Source: Micromonospora thermarum
GTDB taxonomy: Bacteria; Actinomycetota; Actinomycetes; Mycobacteriales; Micromonosporaceae
Direction of reading: 5' to 3'
DNA: 64,000 bases
NCBI RefSeq assembly: GCF_012034245.1
Contig: NZ_JAATEO010000001.1
Coordinates: 62,001-126,000, forward strand
Made by a program: the position numbers and the translations under genes. Below the pieces are notes generated by a model, which was not told where the DNA came from, searched no databases, and saw nothing but the letters and a program-made list of their open reading frames with translations. Each line of letters starts with the position of its first letter. Positions within the stretch are counted from its first letter, which is position 1. Shown here one piece after another: positions 25,801 through 33,507 of the stretch.

Positions 25801-26652
25801 ATGGGACGGGCGACTGACCGGCGTGGCGTACTGCGCATCGACCTCGGGGCGGTGGACGCGCGTACGTCGGTCCAGCGCCGGGACACCCTCGCCGTGGAGG
25901 AGCCGCTGGAGATCCGGGTCGGCCCGGCCGGTCCCGGGCGGCGCCGGCCGCTCGCCGTCACCATGCGTACGCCCGGGGACGACCTGGATCTGGCGATCGG
26001 CTTCCTGCTCACCGAGGGGCTGGTCCGGTCGGCCGACGACGTGCACACCGCCCAGCTCTGCGCCGGCGCGGAGGCGCCCAACACGTACAACGTGGTGGAC
26101 GTCGTGCTCGCGCCCGGCGTGCCGGAACCGACCACCGACCCGGCCCGCAACTTCTACACGACCAGTTCCTGCGGGGTGTGCGGGAAGGCGAGCATCGACG
26201 CGGTGCGTACCCGGTCGCTCTTCCCGGTGGCCGACGACCCGCTGCGCGTGCCGGCGGCGGTCCTGGCCGACCTGCCGGAGCGGCTGCGCGCGGCGCAGCG
26301 CGCCTTCGACCGGACCGGCGGCCTGCACGCGGCCGGGCTGTTCACGGCCGACGGCGAGCTCGTCGTGCTGCGCGAGGACGTGGGCCGGCACAACGCCGTG
26401 GACAAGGTGGTCGGCTGGGCGGTCCGCGAGCGGCGGCTGCCGCTGGCCGGCCACGTGCTGCTGGTCAGCGGACGGGCCAGCTTCGAGCTGACGCAGAAGG
26501 CGTGGATGGCGGGCGTGCCGCTGCTCGCGGCGGTCTCGGCGCCGAGCACGCTCGCCGCCGACCTGGCCGCCGAGGCCGGCATCACCCTGGTGGGTTTCCT
26601 GCGTGGTCGCACGATGAACGTGTACGCCCGCCCGGAGCGCGTCACCGCCTGA
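25801..26652 (+). CDS. fdhD: formate dehydrogenase accessory sulfurtransferase FdhD
   Basis: 283 residues. FdhD carries sulfur from a cysteine desulfurase to the molybdenum cofactor of formate dehydrogenase. Conserved pieces are [33 protein letters not shown], the reactive loop [14 protein letters not shown] with the C-x2-C pair, [27 protein letters not shown] and [36 protein letters not shown] lies 6 nt before the ATG. It is divergent from mobA; no formate dehydrogenase structural gene is in the window. Confidence 0.95.
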   Translation: MGRATDRRGVLRIDLGAVDARTSVQRRDTLAVEEPLEIRVGPAGPGRRRPLAVTMRTPGDDLDLAIGFLLTEGLVRSADDVHTAQLCAGAEAPNTYNVVDVVLAPGVPEPTTDPARNFYTTSSCGVCGKASIDAVRTRSLFPVADDPLRVPAAVLADLPERLRAAQRAFDRTGGLHAAGLFTADGELVVLREDVGRHNAVDKVVGWAVRERRLPLAGHVLLVSGRASFELTQKAWMAGVPLLAAVSAPSTLAADLAAEAGITLVGFLRGRTMNVYARPERVTA

Positions 26653-26707
26653 CGGCGGCGATCGCGCTGTCCGGCCACCTCCGACGTGCCGGTCGTCGCG
26701 TCCCGGT

Positions 26708-27415
26708 TCAGGTCCCCAGCGCGTCGAACAGGCCCAGCCGGACGGCGGCGTCGCGGGCGATCAGGAAACCGGCGATGCCGAGGACCCAGCCCAGGGTGCT
26801 GCCCGACGTCCGGGTGATCCAGGTGTTCAGGCGGGCCAGCAGCGGCTCGATCCCGGCCGGCCAGGCCACCCGGGCGGCGAGCAGCAGCACCGCCGGCAGC
26901 ACCATCACCAGGCAGTACGCGGCGAGCAGCGCCACCACGGCCGCCGCGCCGAGCCCGGAGGTCGCCAGCAGGCCGAGCGCACCGAGGTACGGCAGCATCG
27001 TCGCCACCTCCGCCAGCGCGGCGAGCAGGGCCAACCCGACCAGCCACCGCGCCGACGAATCACCGGCCGTCGCCCGGTCCCGCCACCGCAGCACCGCGCC
27101 GCCGCCGGACCGGCGCTTGCCGCCGTACCGGAAACTGAGCGGGAACAGGCCCACCCCGAGCACGAGCTGCCCCCACAGCACCGGCCGGGTGTCCAGGGCA
27201 CCGTCGAGCGCGCCGGCCAGCCGGCTGCCACCCCAGAACAGCAGCAGGCCCACCCCGAAGTAGAAGGCGGCGATCGTGCCGAGGTAGGTCAGGATCCGCC
27301 GTACGCGGACCGGGCCGGATGCCAGCAGCAGCCAGACGGGGATGAACAGGGTGCCGATACTGGTGCTGTCCACCAGCGCCAGTCCGGCGAGGGACAGCAG
27401 CAGGCCGCCGCTCAC
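26708..27415 (-). CDS. GAP family membrane protein (LysE-like fold)
   Basis: 235 residues with six predicted membrane helices, among them LLLSLAGLALVDSTSIGTLFIPVWLLLASG, ILTYLGTIAAFYFGVGLLLFWGG, WLVGLALLAALAEVATMLPYLGALGLLAT and VVALLAAYCLVMVLPAVLLLAARVAW. The DSxSxGT motif in helix 1 and the paired three-helix layout match GAP (Sap) proteins, which resemble LysE exporters; the mycobacterial member moves glycopeptidolipid or sulfolipid precursors. The substrate here is unknown. The start is GTG 27415. Confidence 0.8.
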   Translation of the reverse strand: MSGGLLLSLAGLALVDSTSIGTLFIPVWLLLASGPVRVRRILTYLGTIAAFYFGVGLLLFWGGSRLAGALDGALDTRPVLWGQLVLGVGLFPLSFRYGGKRRSGGGAVLRWRDRATAGDSSARWLVGLALLAALAEVATMLPYLGALGLLATSGLGAAAVVALLAAYCLVMVLPAVLLLAARVAWPAGIEPLLARLNTWITRTSGSTLGWVLGIAGFLIARDAAVRLGLFDALGT

Positions 27416-27772
27416 GAGGGCTCAGTTCCGGGTACGACCACCCGCCCATCCTCCAGCGCGGCAGGCCGGCGGGACTCGCCCTGCGGCACGAATACCGACT
27501 ACATCCTTCGACGGACGAACGGGCCCCCCACGGTCAGCGACCGGGTGGGAAGGCCGGTACCCCGCACGCCTTCGGCGGGGTCAACGCCTGCGTGTCCGAG
27601 CTGGTCCCGGTCGCGGCCCTGTTGAAGATCCGGCATCGTCGCCGGACAGGAGCGAAGACCGGCTACCCGTTGGCGCTGCTGCCGCCTCGCCGCCGCCAGG
27701 CGTCCCGGCGACCGGCGGTGGCGACCGCCTGAGCCTCCGCCGGGGTCGGCCGGATCACCCGGTCGGCCCCGG
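27416..27772. other. 357-bp stretch without a clear gene
   Basis: No ORF here has recognisable similarity. A + strand stretch at about 27562-27732 reads open without a good start (AFGGVNACVSELVPV...), and a small hairpin CCCCGC...GCGGGG lies near 27562-27582. It may hold decayed coding sequence. Confidence 0.4.
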
Positions 27773-27883
27773 CTACCGGCGTCCGGACCGCTTGACGAGA
27801 AGCGCGACGAGGCCGACGACGAGCGCGGCGGTCACCACGACGCAGAACAGTACGGCGATGTGCCACGGCTTGATAGCGCCCAT
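27773..27883 (-). CDS. 36-residue membrane protein with TatA-like N-terminus
   Basis: A short ORF: MGAIKPWHIAVLF, then a hydrophobic helix to about residue 30, ending KRSGRR. The KPWHI start followed directly by a membrane helix is the hallmark of actinobacterial TatA, but the amphipathic helix and FGxxKLP hinge of TatA are absent; the protein stops right after the membrane segment. TACGGT lies 6 nt before its ATG, the same leaderless layout seen for real genes here, which supports expression. It could be a small Tat-interacting or membrane regulatory peptide, or a TatA remnant. Confidence 0.65.
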   Translation of the reverse strand: MGAIKPWHIAVLFCVVVTAALVVGLVALLVKRSGRR

Positions 27884-27889
27884 CCGGGC

Positions 27890-27895
27890 ACCGTA
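27890..27895 (-). promoter_or_regulatory. -10 element TACGGT for the small membrane protein
   Basis: TACGGT on the minus strand ends 6 nt before the ATG at 27883. Confidence 0.6.
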
Positions 27896-28061
27896 CCGCC
27901 ATGGTCAACACGTCCTGCGTGGACAGCGCCCAGGTCGCCCTGGTGCCGGTCACGGTCGTGCTGGCCCCGCCTGGCCGGGCGGCTCCCGGGCGGACGGGGC
28001 GTTTAAGCGCGCGGCACCGGACCCACGGGCGGCCCGCCCGCTCTCTCCGGTGCGCGGTCGG

Positions 28062-28253
28062 TCAGCTGCGCTCGGCGACCTGGGCGACGAACGCCCGCCA
28101 GGCGTGCGCGCCGAAGACGAGGGCCGGGCCGGTCGGGTCCTTGGAGTCGCGGACCGCGACGACGCCGGGAAGGTTGTCGGCGACCTCTACACAGTTGCCG
28201 CCGCTGGTACCGCTACGGGTGGCCTTTCGCCACCGCGCGCCGTTCAGGTCCAT
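28062..28253 (-). CDS. DUF397 domain protein
   Basis: 63 residues, a full DUF397 domain: LNGARWRKATRSGTSGGNCVEVADNLPGVVAVRDSKDPTGPALVFGAHAWRAFV. DUF397 proteins of actinomycetes work with Scr1/WhiJ-type HTH regulators, usually as their small antagonist partner. The start overlaps the 3' end of the HTH gene by 10 bp, so the pair is translationally linked. Confidence 0.93.
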   Translation of the reverse strand: MDLNGARWRKATRSGTSGGNCVEVADNLPGVVAVRDSKDPTGPALVFGAHAWRAFVAQVAERS

Positions 28254-29044
28254 TGGTTCGCCACTTCCTTGATTAGGTCTAGGGACTGCCGCCGTGGAAG
28301 GGCCTCAGTGCGAACGCTCTCCCACCGCTCGAAGAGCGTATCTAGGTCGGCTGGTTGGTCTACGACATCGCCGCCTAGCTGGCTTTCGAGGTGACCGACC
28401 CAACTACCGTCCGGCATGTGCGCCAGGGACAGCGGGCCGGACAGGCCCGCGTGAAGGCCGACATCCGCTGGGATGACGTGGACGCTGATATTGGGTCGCT
28501 CTGCGCAAGCTACAAGGTGGAACAGTTGCTCGGCCATCAGTTTCTCGGCCCCGTCGCCAGCTCGGCGGATCGCTCCTTCGTCAACAACCACGACGAGCTG
28601 AGGCGGAGCCTCGCGCGTCAGGATGGCTTGCCGCTCGATTCGACCCGCGACCCGGCGGTCTACCTCGTCGTCCGACAGCCGGGGGTCGAGCCGCAGGACC
28701 GCGCGGGCGTATGCCTCGGTCTGCAACAGGCCCGGGATCAGGTTCGGCTCGAAGTAGCGAAGCTGAGTCGCGCCGCGCTCGGCGTCGAGCCACGGCAGGA
28801 ACCACGACGGAGCGCCCAGCGTCGCCGCTAGACGCTCGAACAGACCGCCGTTGTTCAGCGCGCGGTCGGCCCCTCGGATGAAGTCGACGGTCAGTGCCCG
28901 AGTGCCGCTTTCGACGGCGCTGACATGGGAGGCGCTGAAGCCTGCGCCACGCCCAAACGCCTCCTGCGTCATACCGGCCGCCCCGCGCGCTCGACGGATC
29001 TCGCTAACGATGAACGCTGCCACGGGGTCTGGTACGTCCGGCAT
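28244..29044 (-). CDS. XRE-type HTH regulator with DUF5753 (Scr1/WhiJ type)
   Basis: 266 residues from ATG 29044, with GAGGAG upstream. The N-terminal helix-turn-helix (EIRRARGAAGMTQEAFGRGAGFSASHVSAVESGTRALTVDFIRGADRAL) is followed by the DUF5753 domain: YFEPNLIPGLLQTEAYARAVLR, RQAILTREAPPQLVVVVDEGAIRR, NISVHVIPADVGLHAGLSGPLSLA. In Streptomyces, WhiJ-like regulators paired with a DUF397 protein repress developmental genes. A CCAGCGG-AA-CCGCTGG palindrome in the divergent promoter region (29167-29182) may be its operator and would link it to the three small genes on the opposite strand. Confidence 0.92.
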   Translation of the reverse strand: MPDVPDPVAAFIVSEIRRARGAAGMTQEAFGRGAGFSASHVSAVESGTRALTVDFIRGADRALNNGGLFERLAATLGAPSWFLPWLDAERGATQLRYFEPNLIPGLLQTEAYARAVLRLDPRLSDDEVDRRVAGRIERQAILTREAPPQLVVVVDEGAIRRAGDGAEKLMAEQLFHLVACAERPNISVHVIPADVGLHAGLSGPLSLAHMPDGSWVGHLESQLGGDVVDQPADLDTLFERWESVRTEALPRRQSLDLIKEVANQWT

Positions 29045-29166
29045 TCAAGGCTCCTCAGCTTGAAGATCGACTACCCGCGTCGCCACAGACGAGCGGCTAT
29101 TTCGCCAGCTCAGCCCGGACGCTGAAAGCACCTTCCGAGGGTAGCGGCCTCCACATCAGAGTGTCA

Positions 29167-29182
29167 CCAGCGGAACCGCTGG
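29167..29182. promoter_or_regulatory. palindrome CCAGCGG-AA-CCGCTGG, candidate operator
   Basis: Perfect 7-bp arms with a 2-bp spacer lie between the Scr1-type regulator and the divergent small-gene operon, 88 bp upstream of the latter's ribosome binding site. Assignment to the regulator is inference. Confidence 0.4.
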
Positions 29183-29269
29183 CGTGGCCCGAACCGCCGG
29201 CGGAACCAGCCCAGGGGCCGCCTCGTCGGGGCGGGGCGGCCCCTTCCCACCGTGAAGGAGGTCCCTGCC

Positions 29270-29449
29270 GTGCGTCTCCGGTTCTGGCGCTGCAAGCCCG
29301 CCCCGCCGCCGCTGCCCCGGCGTATCCGGGGCGCGAACCTGCCGGCCGCCCTCTTCGCGCCGACCCGGCCGATCCCAATCGTGCAGCCGGGCCGCGCCGG
29401 GACGTTGACCCCGGCGCAGGAATGGCGCGCGAACGGGGGCCGCCGGTGA
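29270..29449 (+). CDS. small hypothetical protein, first gene of three-gene overlap operon
   Basis: 59 residues from GTG 29270, behind a very strong ribosome binding site AAGGAGG (29255-29261). The sequence is rich in Arg and Pro (RLRFWRCKPAPPPLPRRIRG) with no domain that I recognise. Its stop overlaps the start of the next gene (GTGA). Similar small genes often accompany DUF397/HTH pairs in actinomycetes; the role is unknown. Confidence 0.7.
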   Translation: MRLRFWRCKPAPPPLPRRIRGANLPAALFAPTRPIPIVQPGRAGTLTPAQEWRANGGRR

Positions 29450-29745
29450 GTGCCCCGATGCTGAAGGCGGGGGACGTGGTCCTACTGGCCCGCTCGGCGA
29501 GTCCGCAGTTCGCCCGTCCGCTCAGGGTCCGGGTGATCCGTGAGCTGACCGATCGGCACCCCTACACCGGCTGGTTCTGGTTCGAGGGGTACGAGCTGGA
29601 CCCGCAGGGCGACGCGGTCCGCCGCCGAGAGCTGTACGCACTGCGCGACGGCGTCCGCTGGCTGGGCAACGCCCGCCGCGAGGTCCCGGCCGACCGCCGG
29701 CCGCGCCGACGTCGGCCGGTTGTCCGTACGGGGGTGCGCGCGTGA
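29446..29745 (+). CDS. hypothetical protein, second gene of the operon
   Basis: 99 residues; GTG 29446 overlaps the upstream stop. A compact, beta-rich domain is likely (MLKAGDVVLLARSASPQFARPLRVRVIRELTDRHPYTGWFWFEGYELD, then RRRELYALRDGVRWL), followed by an arginine-rich tail. The pattern (strand, RPLRVRVI, TGWFWFEGYEL) is seen in small actinobacterial proteins of unknown function. The next gene overlaps its stop. Confidence 0.72.
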   Translation: MSAPMLKAGDVVLLARSASPQFARPLRVRVIRELTDRHPYTGWFWFEGYELDPQGDAVRRRELYALRDGVRWLGNARREVPADRRPRRRRPVVRTGVRA

Positions 29746-29990
29746 GCCGCCGCAGCCGAGAGCACGTCCCGACCCGCCCGACGTGGCGCTGTGCGGCGTG
29801 CGGAATAGCTTGGCCTTGTAGTCCGGCGAAGCTCCGCCTCCTCGCCGAGTACCGGAACGACCGAGCCACCCTCCTGGTCTACCTGGCGACGCTTCAGGCC
29901 GAGGCTGCCGAACAGCTCGCCGAGCTGGACAGCGGCACGTCGCCGGCTGACCTGACCGAGCGCTTCACCGGCTGGGCCCGCGCCCGGTAG
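29742..29990 (+). CDS. hypothetical protein with CxxC motif, third gene of the operon
   Basis: 82 residues; GTG 29742 overlaps the upstream stop. The N-terminus contains WRCAACGIAWPCSPAKLRLLAEY, a CxxC plus a third Cys that could bind zinc, followed by a helical part (ATLLVYLATLQAEAAEQLAELD). Similar actinobacterial proteins have been labelled flavin reductase, but nothing in the sequence supports that. A zinc-binding role is inference. Confidence 0.7.
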   Translation: MSRRSREHVPTRPTWRCAACGIAWPCSPAKLRLLAEYRNDRATLLVYLATLQAEAAEQLAELDSGTSPADLTERFTGWARAR

Positions 29991-30035
29991 CCGCCGGCGA
30001 GAGTCCGGCAAGCCGGAGCTTCGCCGGCAGACCTG

Positions 30036-31121
30036 TCAGCGGGGGTCAGGTCGCCTCCTCGCGCGGCGGCGCACCACTCCCGGCAGCCGCACCGCCGGCC
30101 ACCCGTCGAGGCGTGCGGGGGGCACGCCGCGCCGGAGCAGGTCGTCCAGGAGCAGGGCGAACGAGTAGTCGGGGTGCCGGGTGAGCACCCGCTCCAGTGC
30201 CACGGCGGCCAGCGCCCCGTGACCCGCCCGCCAGGCAGCGAACGCCAGCAGCGCACCGGGCGCGGCGATGAGGTCCGGCTGGGCGCGCCGCAGCACGTCG
30301 GTCCAGAGCGCGATGTCGCTGTCCCGGCCGTCGGTGCGTTCCCAGGCGTGGTCACGGACGGTCAGATCGGTCAGCAGCACGCTCAACCAGGCCACCTCGT
30401 CGTCATCCAGCCGCTCGCCCCGGCGATGGCGGCGCTGGGCGGCCCAGAGCGCCGAGCGCCCGGCCGTGCGCACCGCCCGCCCGCCGAGCAGGTCGGCGGC
30501 GGGTGCCGAGCCGAGCAGCTCGGCGAACCGCTGCCCGGCCCGTTCGGCGGCCTGCCGCAAAGCGGCACGCTCCGGGCCGTCGACGGGTGCCACCCGCGCT
30601 GCGAGGGCGGCCCGGTCGGGCAGGGCGACCTGACCGGCGAAGACCGCGGCGGCGGTGACCTCGCTCGATCCCGTGTCGTACGGGGTGCCGTCGGGCGGGC
30701 AGCACTCCGGCTCGTCGCAGAGGTACGACCAGTACCGGCCGTCGGTGACCCGCAGCGCGTCGAGGACGGGGATCCCGGCGGCGGCGAGCGCCGCGCGGAC
30801 CGCGTCGACGGCCGGGGTGACCCGGGACGCCGGGCCGTAGCCGAGGACCGTGGCGCGGTCGGCGACCTGCCGGGCCACCACCGCGGCCAGGTGCCGGGCC
30901 GACTCATCCACCGGCCGGGCCGGCTCGGCCACGCGCCGGGCGGGATCGACGGGTTCCCGCAGATCCGGCAGGTCCGACCGGGCGGCGAAGGTGACCCGCT
31001 TGCCGTGCATGGCCACCACGACCACACTGTCGGCGGGGTGGAACCCCAGCAGGTAGGGCACGGCGGCGATCAGGTCTCCGGGGGACCGGACGGAGAGCCG
31101 AGGGACATCGGTCGAGGTCAT
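30036..31121 (-). CDS. DUF4192 family protein
   Basis: 361 residues. The start of the domain is typical: VRSPGDLIAAVPYLLGFHPADSVVVVAMHGKRVTFAARSDLP. The middle contains VLDALRVTDGRYWSYLCDEPECCPPDGTPYD, the family's cysteine-bearing signature. The C-terminus is arginine-rich. DUF4192 proteins are cytoplasmic, common in actinobacteria and uncharacterised. CAGGCT 7 nt before the ATG suggests a leaderless transcript. The gene is divergent from the kinase gene across a 153-bp region that holds a palindrome. Confidence 0.9.
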   Translation of the reverse strand: MTSTDVPRLSVRSPGDLIAAVPYLLGFHPADSVVVVAMHGKRVTFAARSDLPDLREPVDPARRVAEPARPVDESARHLAAVVARQVADRATVLGYGPASRVTPAVDAVRAALAAAGIPVLDALRVTDGRYWSYLCDEPECCPPDGTPYDTGSSEVTAAAVFAGQVALPDRAALAARVAPVDGPERAALRQAAERAGQRFAELLGSAPAADLLGGRAVRTAGRSALWAAQRRHRRGERLDDDEVAWLSVLLTDLTVRDHAWERTDGRDSDIALWTDVLRRAQPDLIAAPGALLAFAAWRAGHGALAAVALERVLTRHPDYSFALLLDDLLRRGVPPARLDGWPAVRLPGVVRRRARRRPDPR

Positions 31122-31161
31122 GCACGGCAGCCTGCGCCGCCCGACCACCTCACGTCCGCCC

Positions 31162-31189
31162 CTGTGGACGACACACGGGTTTTCCACAG
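31162..31189. repeat. CTGTGGA...TCCACAG inverted repeat, DnaA-box-like
   Basis: 7-bp arms separated by 14 bp lie between divergent genes. The arms extend to TCGTCCACA (complement) and TTTTCCACA, each one base from known DnaA-box variants. Confidence 0.45.
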
Positions 31190-31260
31190 CTACACACCGT
31201 AACGACCCAGCTCAGACCGTATCCGCACGGCGAGCGGGCCCGACCGGGGCTGCCACCAGC

Positions 31261-31266
31261 TACCGT
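31261..31266 (+). promoter_or_regulatory. -10 element TACCGT
   Basis: TACCGT ends 8 nt before ATG 31275 of the fructosamine-kinase gene. Confidence 0.6.
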
Positions 31267-31274
31267 TCCGAGGC

Positions 31275-32189
31275 ATGGATCTGGCGTACCTGCGGGCGCA
31301 CCCGGAGCACCTGCCGACCTTCCTGACCCACCAGCGGATCCGGGAGACGCCGGTCTCCGGAGGCGACATCTGCGCCGCCTCCCGCCTCACCCTCGACGAC
31401 GGGCACTCCGTGTTCGCCAAGACCTGGCCGGAGCACGCCGCCCGGCCACGGCCGGACCACTTCTTCGCCACCGAGGCGGCCGGGCTGCGCTGGCTGCGGG
31501 AGGCCGGCGCGGTCGCCGTACCCGAGGTGATCGTGGCGCTGCCCGACCTGCTGGCGCTGGAGTGGGTCGAGCCGGGCGAGCCGACCGCCGAGGCGGCCGA
31601 GCGGTTCGGTCGGGAGCTGGCCGGGCTACACCGGGCCGGCGCTCCCGCCTTCGGCGCCGAGTGGCCGGGCTTCATCGGCGCGCTCCCGGCCGACAACAAC
31701 CCCGACGAGGGCCCCTGGTCGCGCTGGTTCGCCGAGCGCCGGCTGGTGCCGTACCTCCGGATGTCGATCGACAACGGCGCGCTCGGTCCGGCGGAGCAGG
31801 CCCTGGTGGAGCGGGTCGCGGCCCGGATCGCGGACCTGGGCGGGGACGAGCCGCCGGCCCGGATCCACGGCGACCTGTGGCCGGGCAACGTGCTGTGGGG
31901 CGCGTACGACCGGGCGTGGCTGGTCGACCCGGCGGCGCACGGCGGCCACCGGGAGACCGACCTCGCGCAGCTCGCGCTCTTCGGCGGCGCACCCCACCTG
32001 GACCGGATCCTCGCCGCCTACCAGGAGGCCTGGCCGCTGGCCGACGGCTGGCGGGAGCGCGTCCCGCTGCACCAGCTCCACCTGATGCTCGTGCACACCG
32101 CCCTGTTCGGCTCGGCGTACCGCGATGCGGTCGCCCACACCGCCCGGTCCGCCCTGAGCGGGTCCGACCGCGCTACCGTCGACGGGTGA
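31275..32189 (+). CDS. fructosamine kinase family protein
   Basis: 304 residues. These kinases phosphorylate ketosamines on glycated amines, so that the adduct becomes unstable. Conserved parts are SGGDICAASRLTLDDGHSVFAKTW (ATP-binding lysine), EAAGLRWLREAGAVAVPEVI, the catalytic loop RIHGDLWPGNVLWG and the metal motif LVDPAAHGGHRETDLAQLALFGG. The length matches the bacterial YniA group. The stop overlaps the moaA start (GTGA), but moaA has its own -10 element inside this gene, so the coupling is probably not functional. Confidence 0.93.
   Translation: MDLAYLRAHPEHLPTFLTHQRIRETPVSGGDICAASRLTLDDGHSVFAKTWPEHAARPRPDHFFATEAAGLRWLREAGAVAVPEVIVALPDLLALEWVEPGEPTAEAAERFGRELAGLHRAGAPAFGAEWPGFIGALPADNNPDEGPWSRWFAERRLVPYLRMSIDNGALGPAEQALVERVAARIADLGGDEPPARIHGDLWPGNVLWGAYDRAWLVDPAAHGGHRETDLAQLALFGGAPHLDRILAAYQEAWPLADGWRERVPLHQLHLMLVHTALFGSAYRDAVAHTARSALSGSDRATVDG
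32174..32179 (+). promoter_or_regulatory. -10 element TACCGT for moaA
   Basis: TACCGT lies within the last codons of the kinase gene and ends 6 nt before the moaA GTG. Confidence 0.6.
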
Positions 32190-33199
32190 GCGTCGCCCCT
32201 CCGACCGTCGGCGTCCTCGTCGACCGGTACGGCCGCGTCGCCCGGGACCTCCGGGTCTCCCTGACCGACAAGTGCAACCTGCGCTGCACGTACTGCATGC
32301 CGGCCGAGGGGTTGCCCTGGCTCGCCGGGCCGCAGTTGCTCGGCGACGACGAGGTGATCCGGCTGATCCGGGTCGCGGTGACCCGGCTCGGGGTGACCGA
32401 GGTGCGGTTCACCGGCGGCGAGCCGCTGATCCGGCCGGGGCTGGTCGGCATCGTCACGGCGGTGGCGGCGATGGCCCCCCGCCCGCGCATCTCGCTCACC
32501 ACCAACGGGATCGGGCTCGACCGGCTGGCGCCGACCCTGGGCGCCGCCGGCCTGGACCGGGTGAACGTCTCGCTGGACACCCTCGACCGGGAACGCTTCA
32601 CGCGGCTGACCCGACGGGACCGGCTCGACGCCGTGCTCGCCGGGCTGGCCGGCGCGGCGGCGGCCGGGCTCACCCCGGTCAAGGTCAACGCGGTGCTGAT
32701 GCGGGGCCTCAACGACGACGAGGCTCCGGCGCTGCTCCGGTTCGCCCTCGACCACGGCTACGAGCTGCGGTTCATCGAGCAGATGCCGCTCGACGCCCAG
32801 CACGGCTGGGACCGGGCGAGCATGGTCACCGCCGACGAGATCCTGGCCGCGCTGCGGTCCGCGTACGCCCTGAGCCCGGACCCGGCCGCGCGCGGCGCGG
32901 CACCGGCCGAGACCTGGCTGGTCGACGGCGGCCCGGCGCGCGTCGGGGTGATCGCCAGCGTCACCCGGCCCTTCTGCGGCGACTGCGACCGCACGCGCCT
33001 CACCGCCGACGGGCAGGTCCGCAACTGCCTCTTCGCCACCGAGGAGTCCGACCTGCGCGGGGCGCTGCGCTCCGGCGCGGACGACGACGAGCTGGCCCGG
33101 CGCTGGCGCGCCGCCATGTGGGGGAAGCGGGCCGGTCACGGCATCGACGACCCGGCCTTCCTGCAACCCGCCCGGCCGATGTCGGCGATCGGAGGTTGA
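32186..33199 (+). CDS. moaA: GTP 3',8-cyclase MoaA
   Basis: 337 residues. MoaA is a radical-SAM enzyme that starts molybdenum-cofactor synthesis by converting GTP to a cyclic dehydro-GTP. The N-terminal cluster motif is CNLRCTYCMP (C-x3-C-x2-C), followed by FTGGEPLIRPG and SLTTNGIGL. The C-terminal second cluster is FCGDCDRTRLTADGQVRNCLF. Length and motif order are as expected, with no disruption. moaD follows 1 bp after the stop. Confidence 0.96.
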   Translation: MSVAPPTVGVLVDRYGRVARDLRVSLTDKCNLRCTYCMPAEGLPWLAGPQLLGDDEVIRLIRVAVTRLGVTEVRFTGGEPLIRPGLVGIVTAVAAMAPRPRISLTTNGIGLDRLAPTLGAAGLDRVNVSLDTLDRERFTRLTRRDRLDAVLAGLAGAAAAGLTPVKVNAVLMRGLNDDEAPALLRFALDHGYELRFIEQMPLDAQHGWDRASMVTADEILAALRSAYALSPDPAARGAAPAETWLVDGGPARVGVIASVTRPFCGDCDRTRLTADGQVRNCLFATEESDLRGALRSGADDDELARRWRAAMWGKRAGHGIDDPAFLQPARPMSAIGG

Positions 33200-33200
33200 C

Positions 33201-33494
33201 GTGTCCGACCTGCGACCGGCACACGACGCGACCGACACGGCTGACGCGGGCACCCTCACCGTCCGTTTCTTCGCCGGGGCGCGGGCCGCGGCCGGCCGGA
33301 CCGAGGAGACCGCATCCGCCGGTCGGTCGCTGGACGAACTCCTGGCCGAGCTCGCGGACCGGCACGGCGAGCGGCTCGCCGCCGTGCTGCGGGTGGCGAG
33401 CTTCCTGGTCGACGGCGTGACCTGCCATGATCGTCGGGCACCGCTGCCGGCGGGAGCCACGATCGACGTCCTGCCGCCCTTCGCGGGCGGCTGA
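33201..33494 (+). CDS. moaD: MoaD/ThiS family sulfur-carrier protein
   Basis: 97 residues with a ubiquitin-like beta-grasp fold and the C-terminal di-glycine (PPFAGG), the sulfur-carrying thiocarboxylate site. The core reads TLTVRFFAGARAAAGRTEETASAGRSLDELLAELADRHGERLAAVLRVASFLVDG. The fold and the moaA neighbour assign it to molybdopterin synthase small subunit rather than thiamine synthesis. The large subunit (moaE) is encoded at 45.5 kb. A 17-residue N-terminal extension precedes the domain. Confidence 0.92.
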   Translation: MSDLRPAHDATDTADAGTLTVRFFAGARAAAGRTEETASAGRSLDELLAELADRHGERLAAVLRVASFLVDGVTCHDRRAPLPAGATIDVLPPFAGG

Positions 33495-33507
33495 GGGAGG
33501 CTCAACC

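Noticed and set aside
27342..28394. Long + strand frame through the accessory gap
   Set aside because: Arg/Gly-rich composition without motif, overlaps the GAP-family gene and the DUF397 gene on the other strand.
29742..29990. Flavin reductase label for the CxxC small protein
   Set aside because: No flavin- or NAD-binding motif; only a short Cys motif and a helix are visible.
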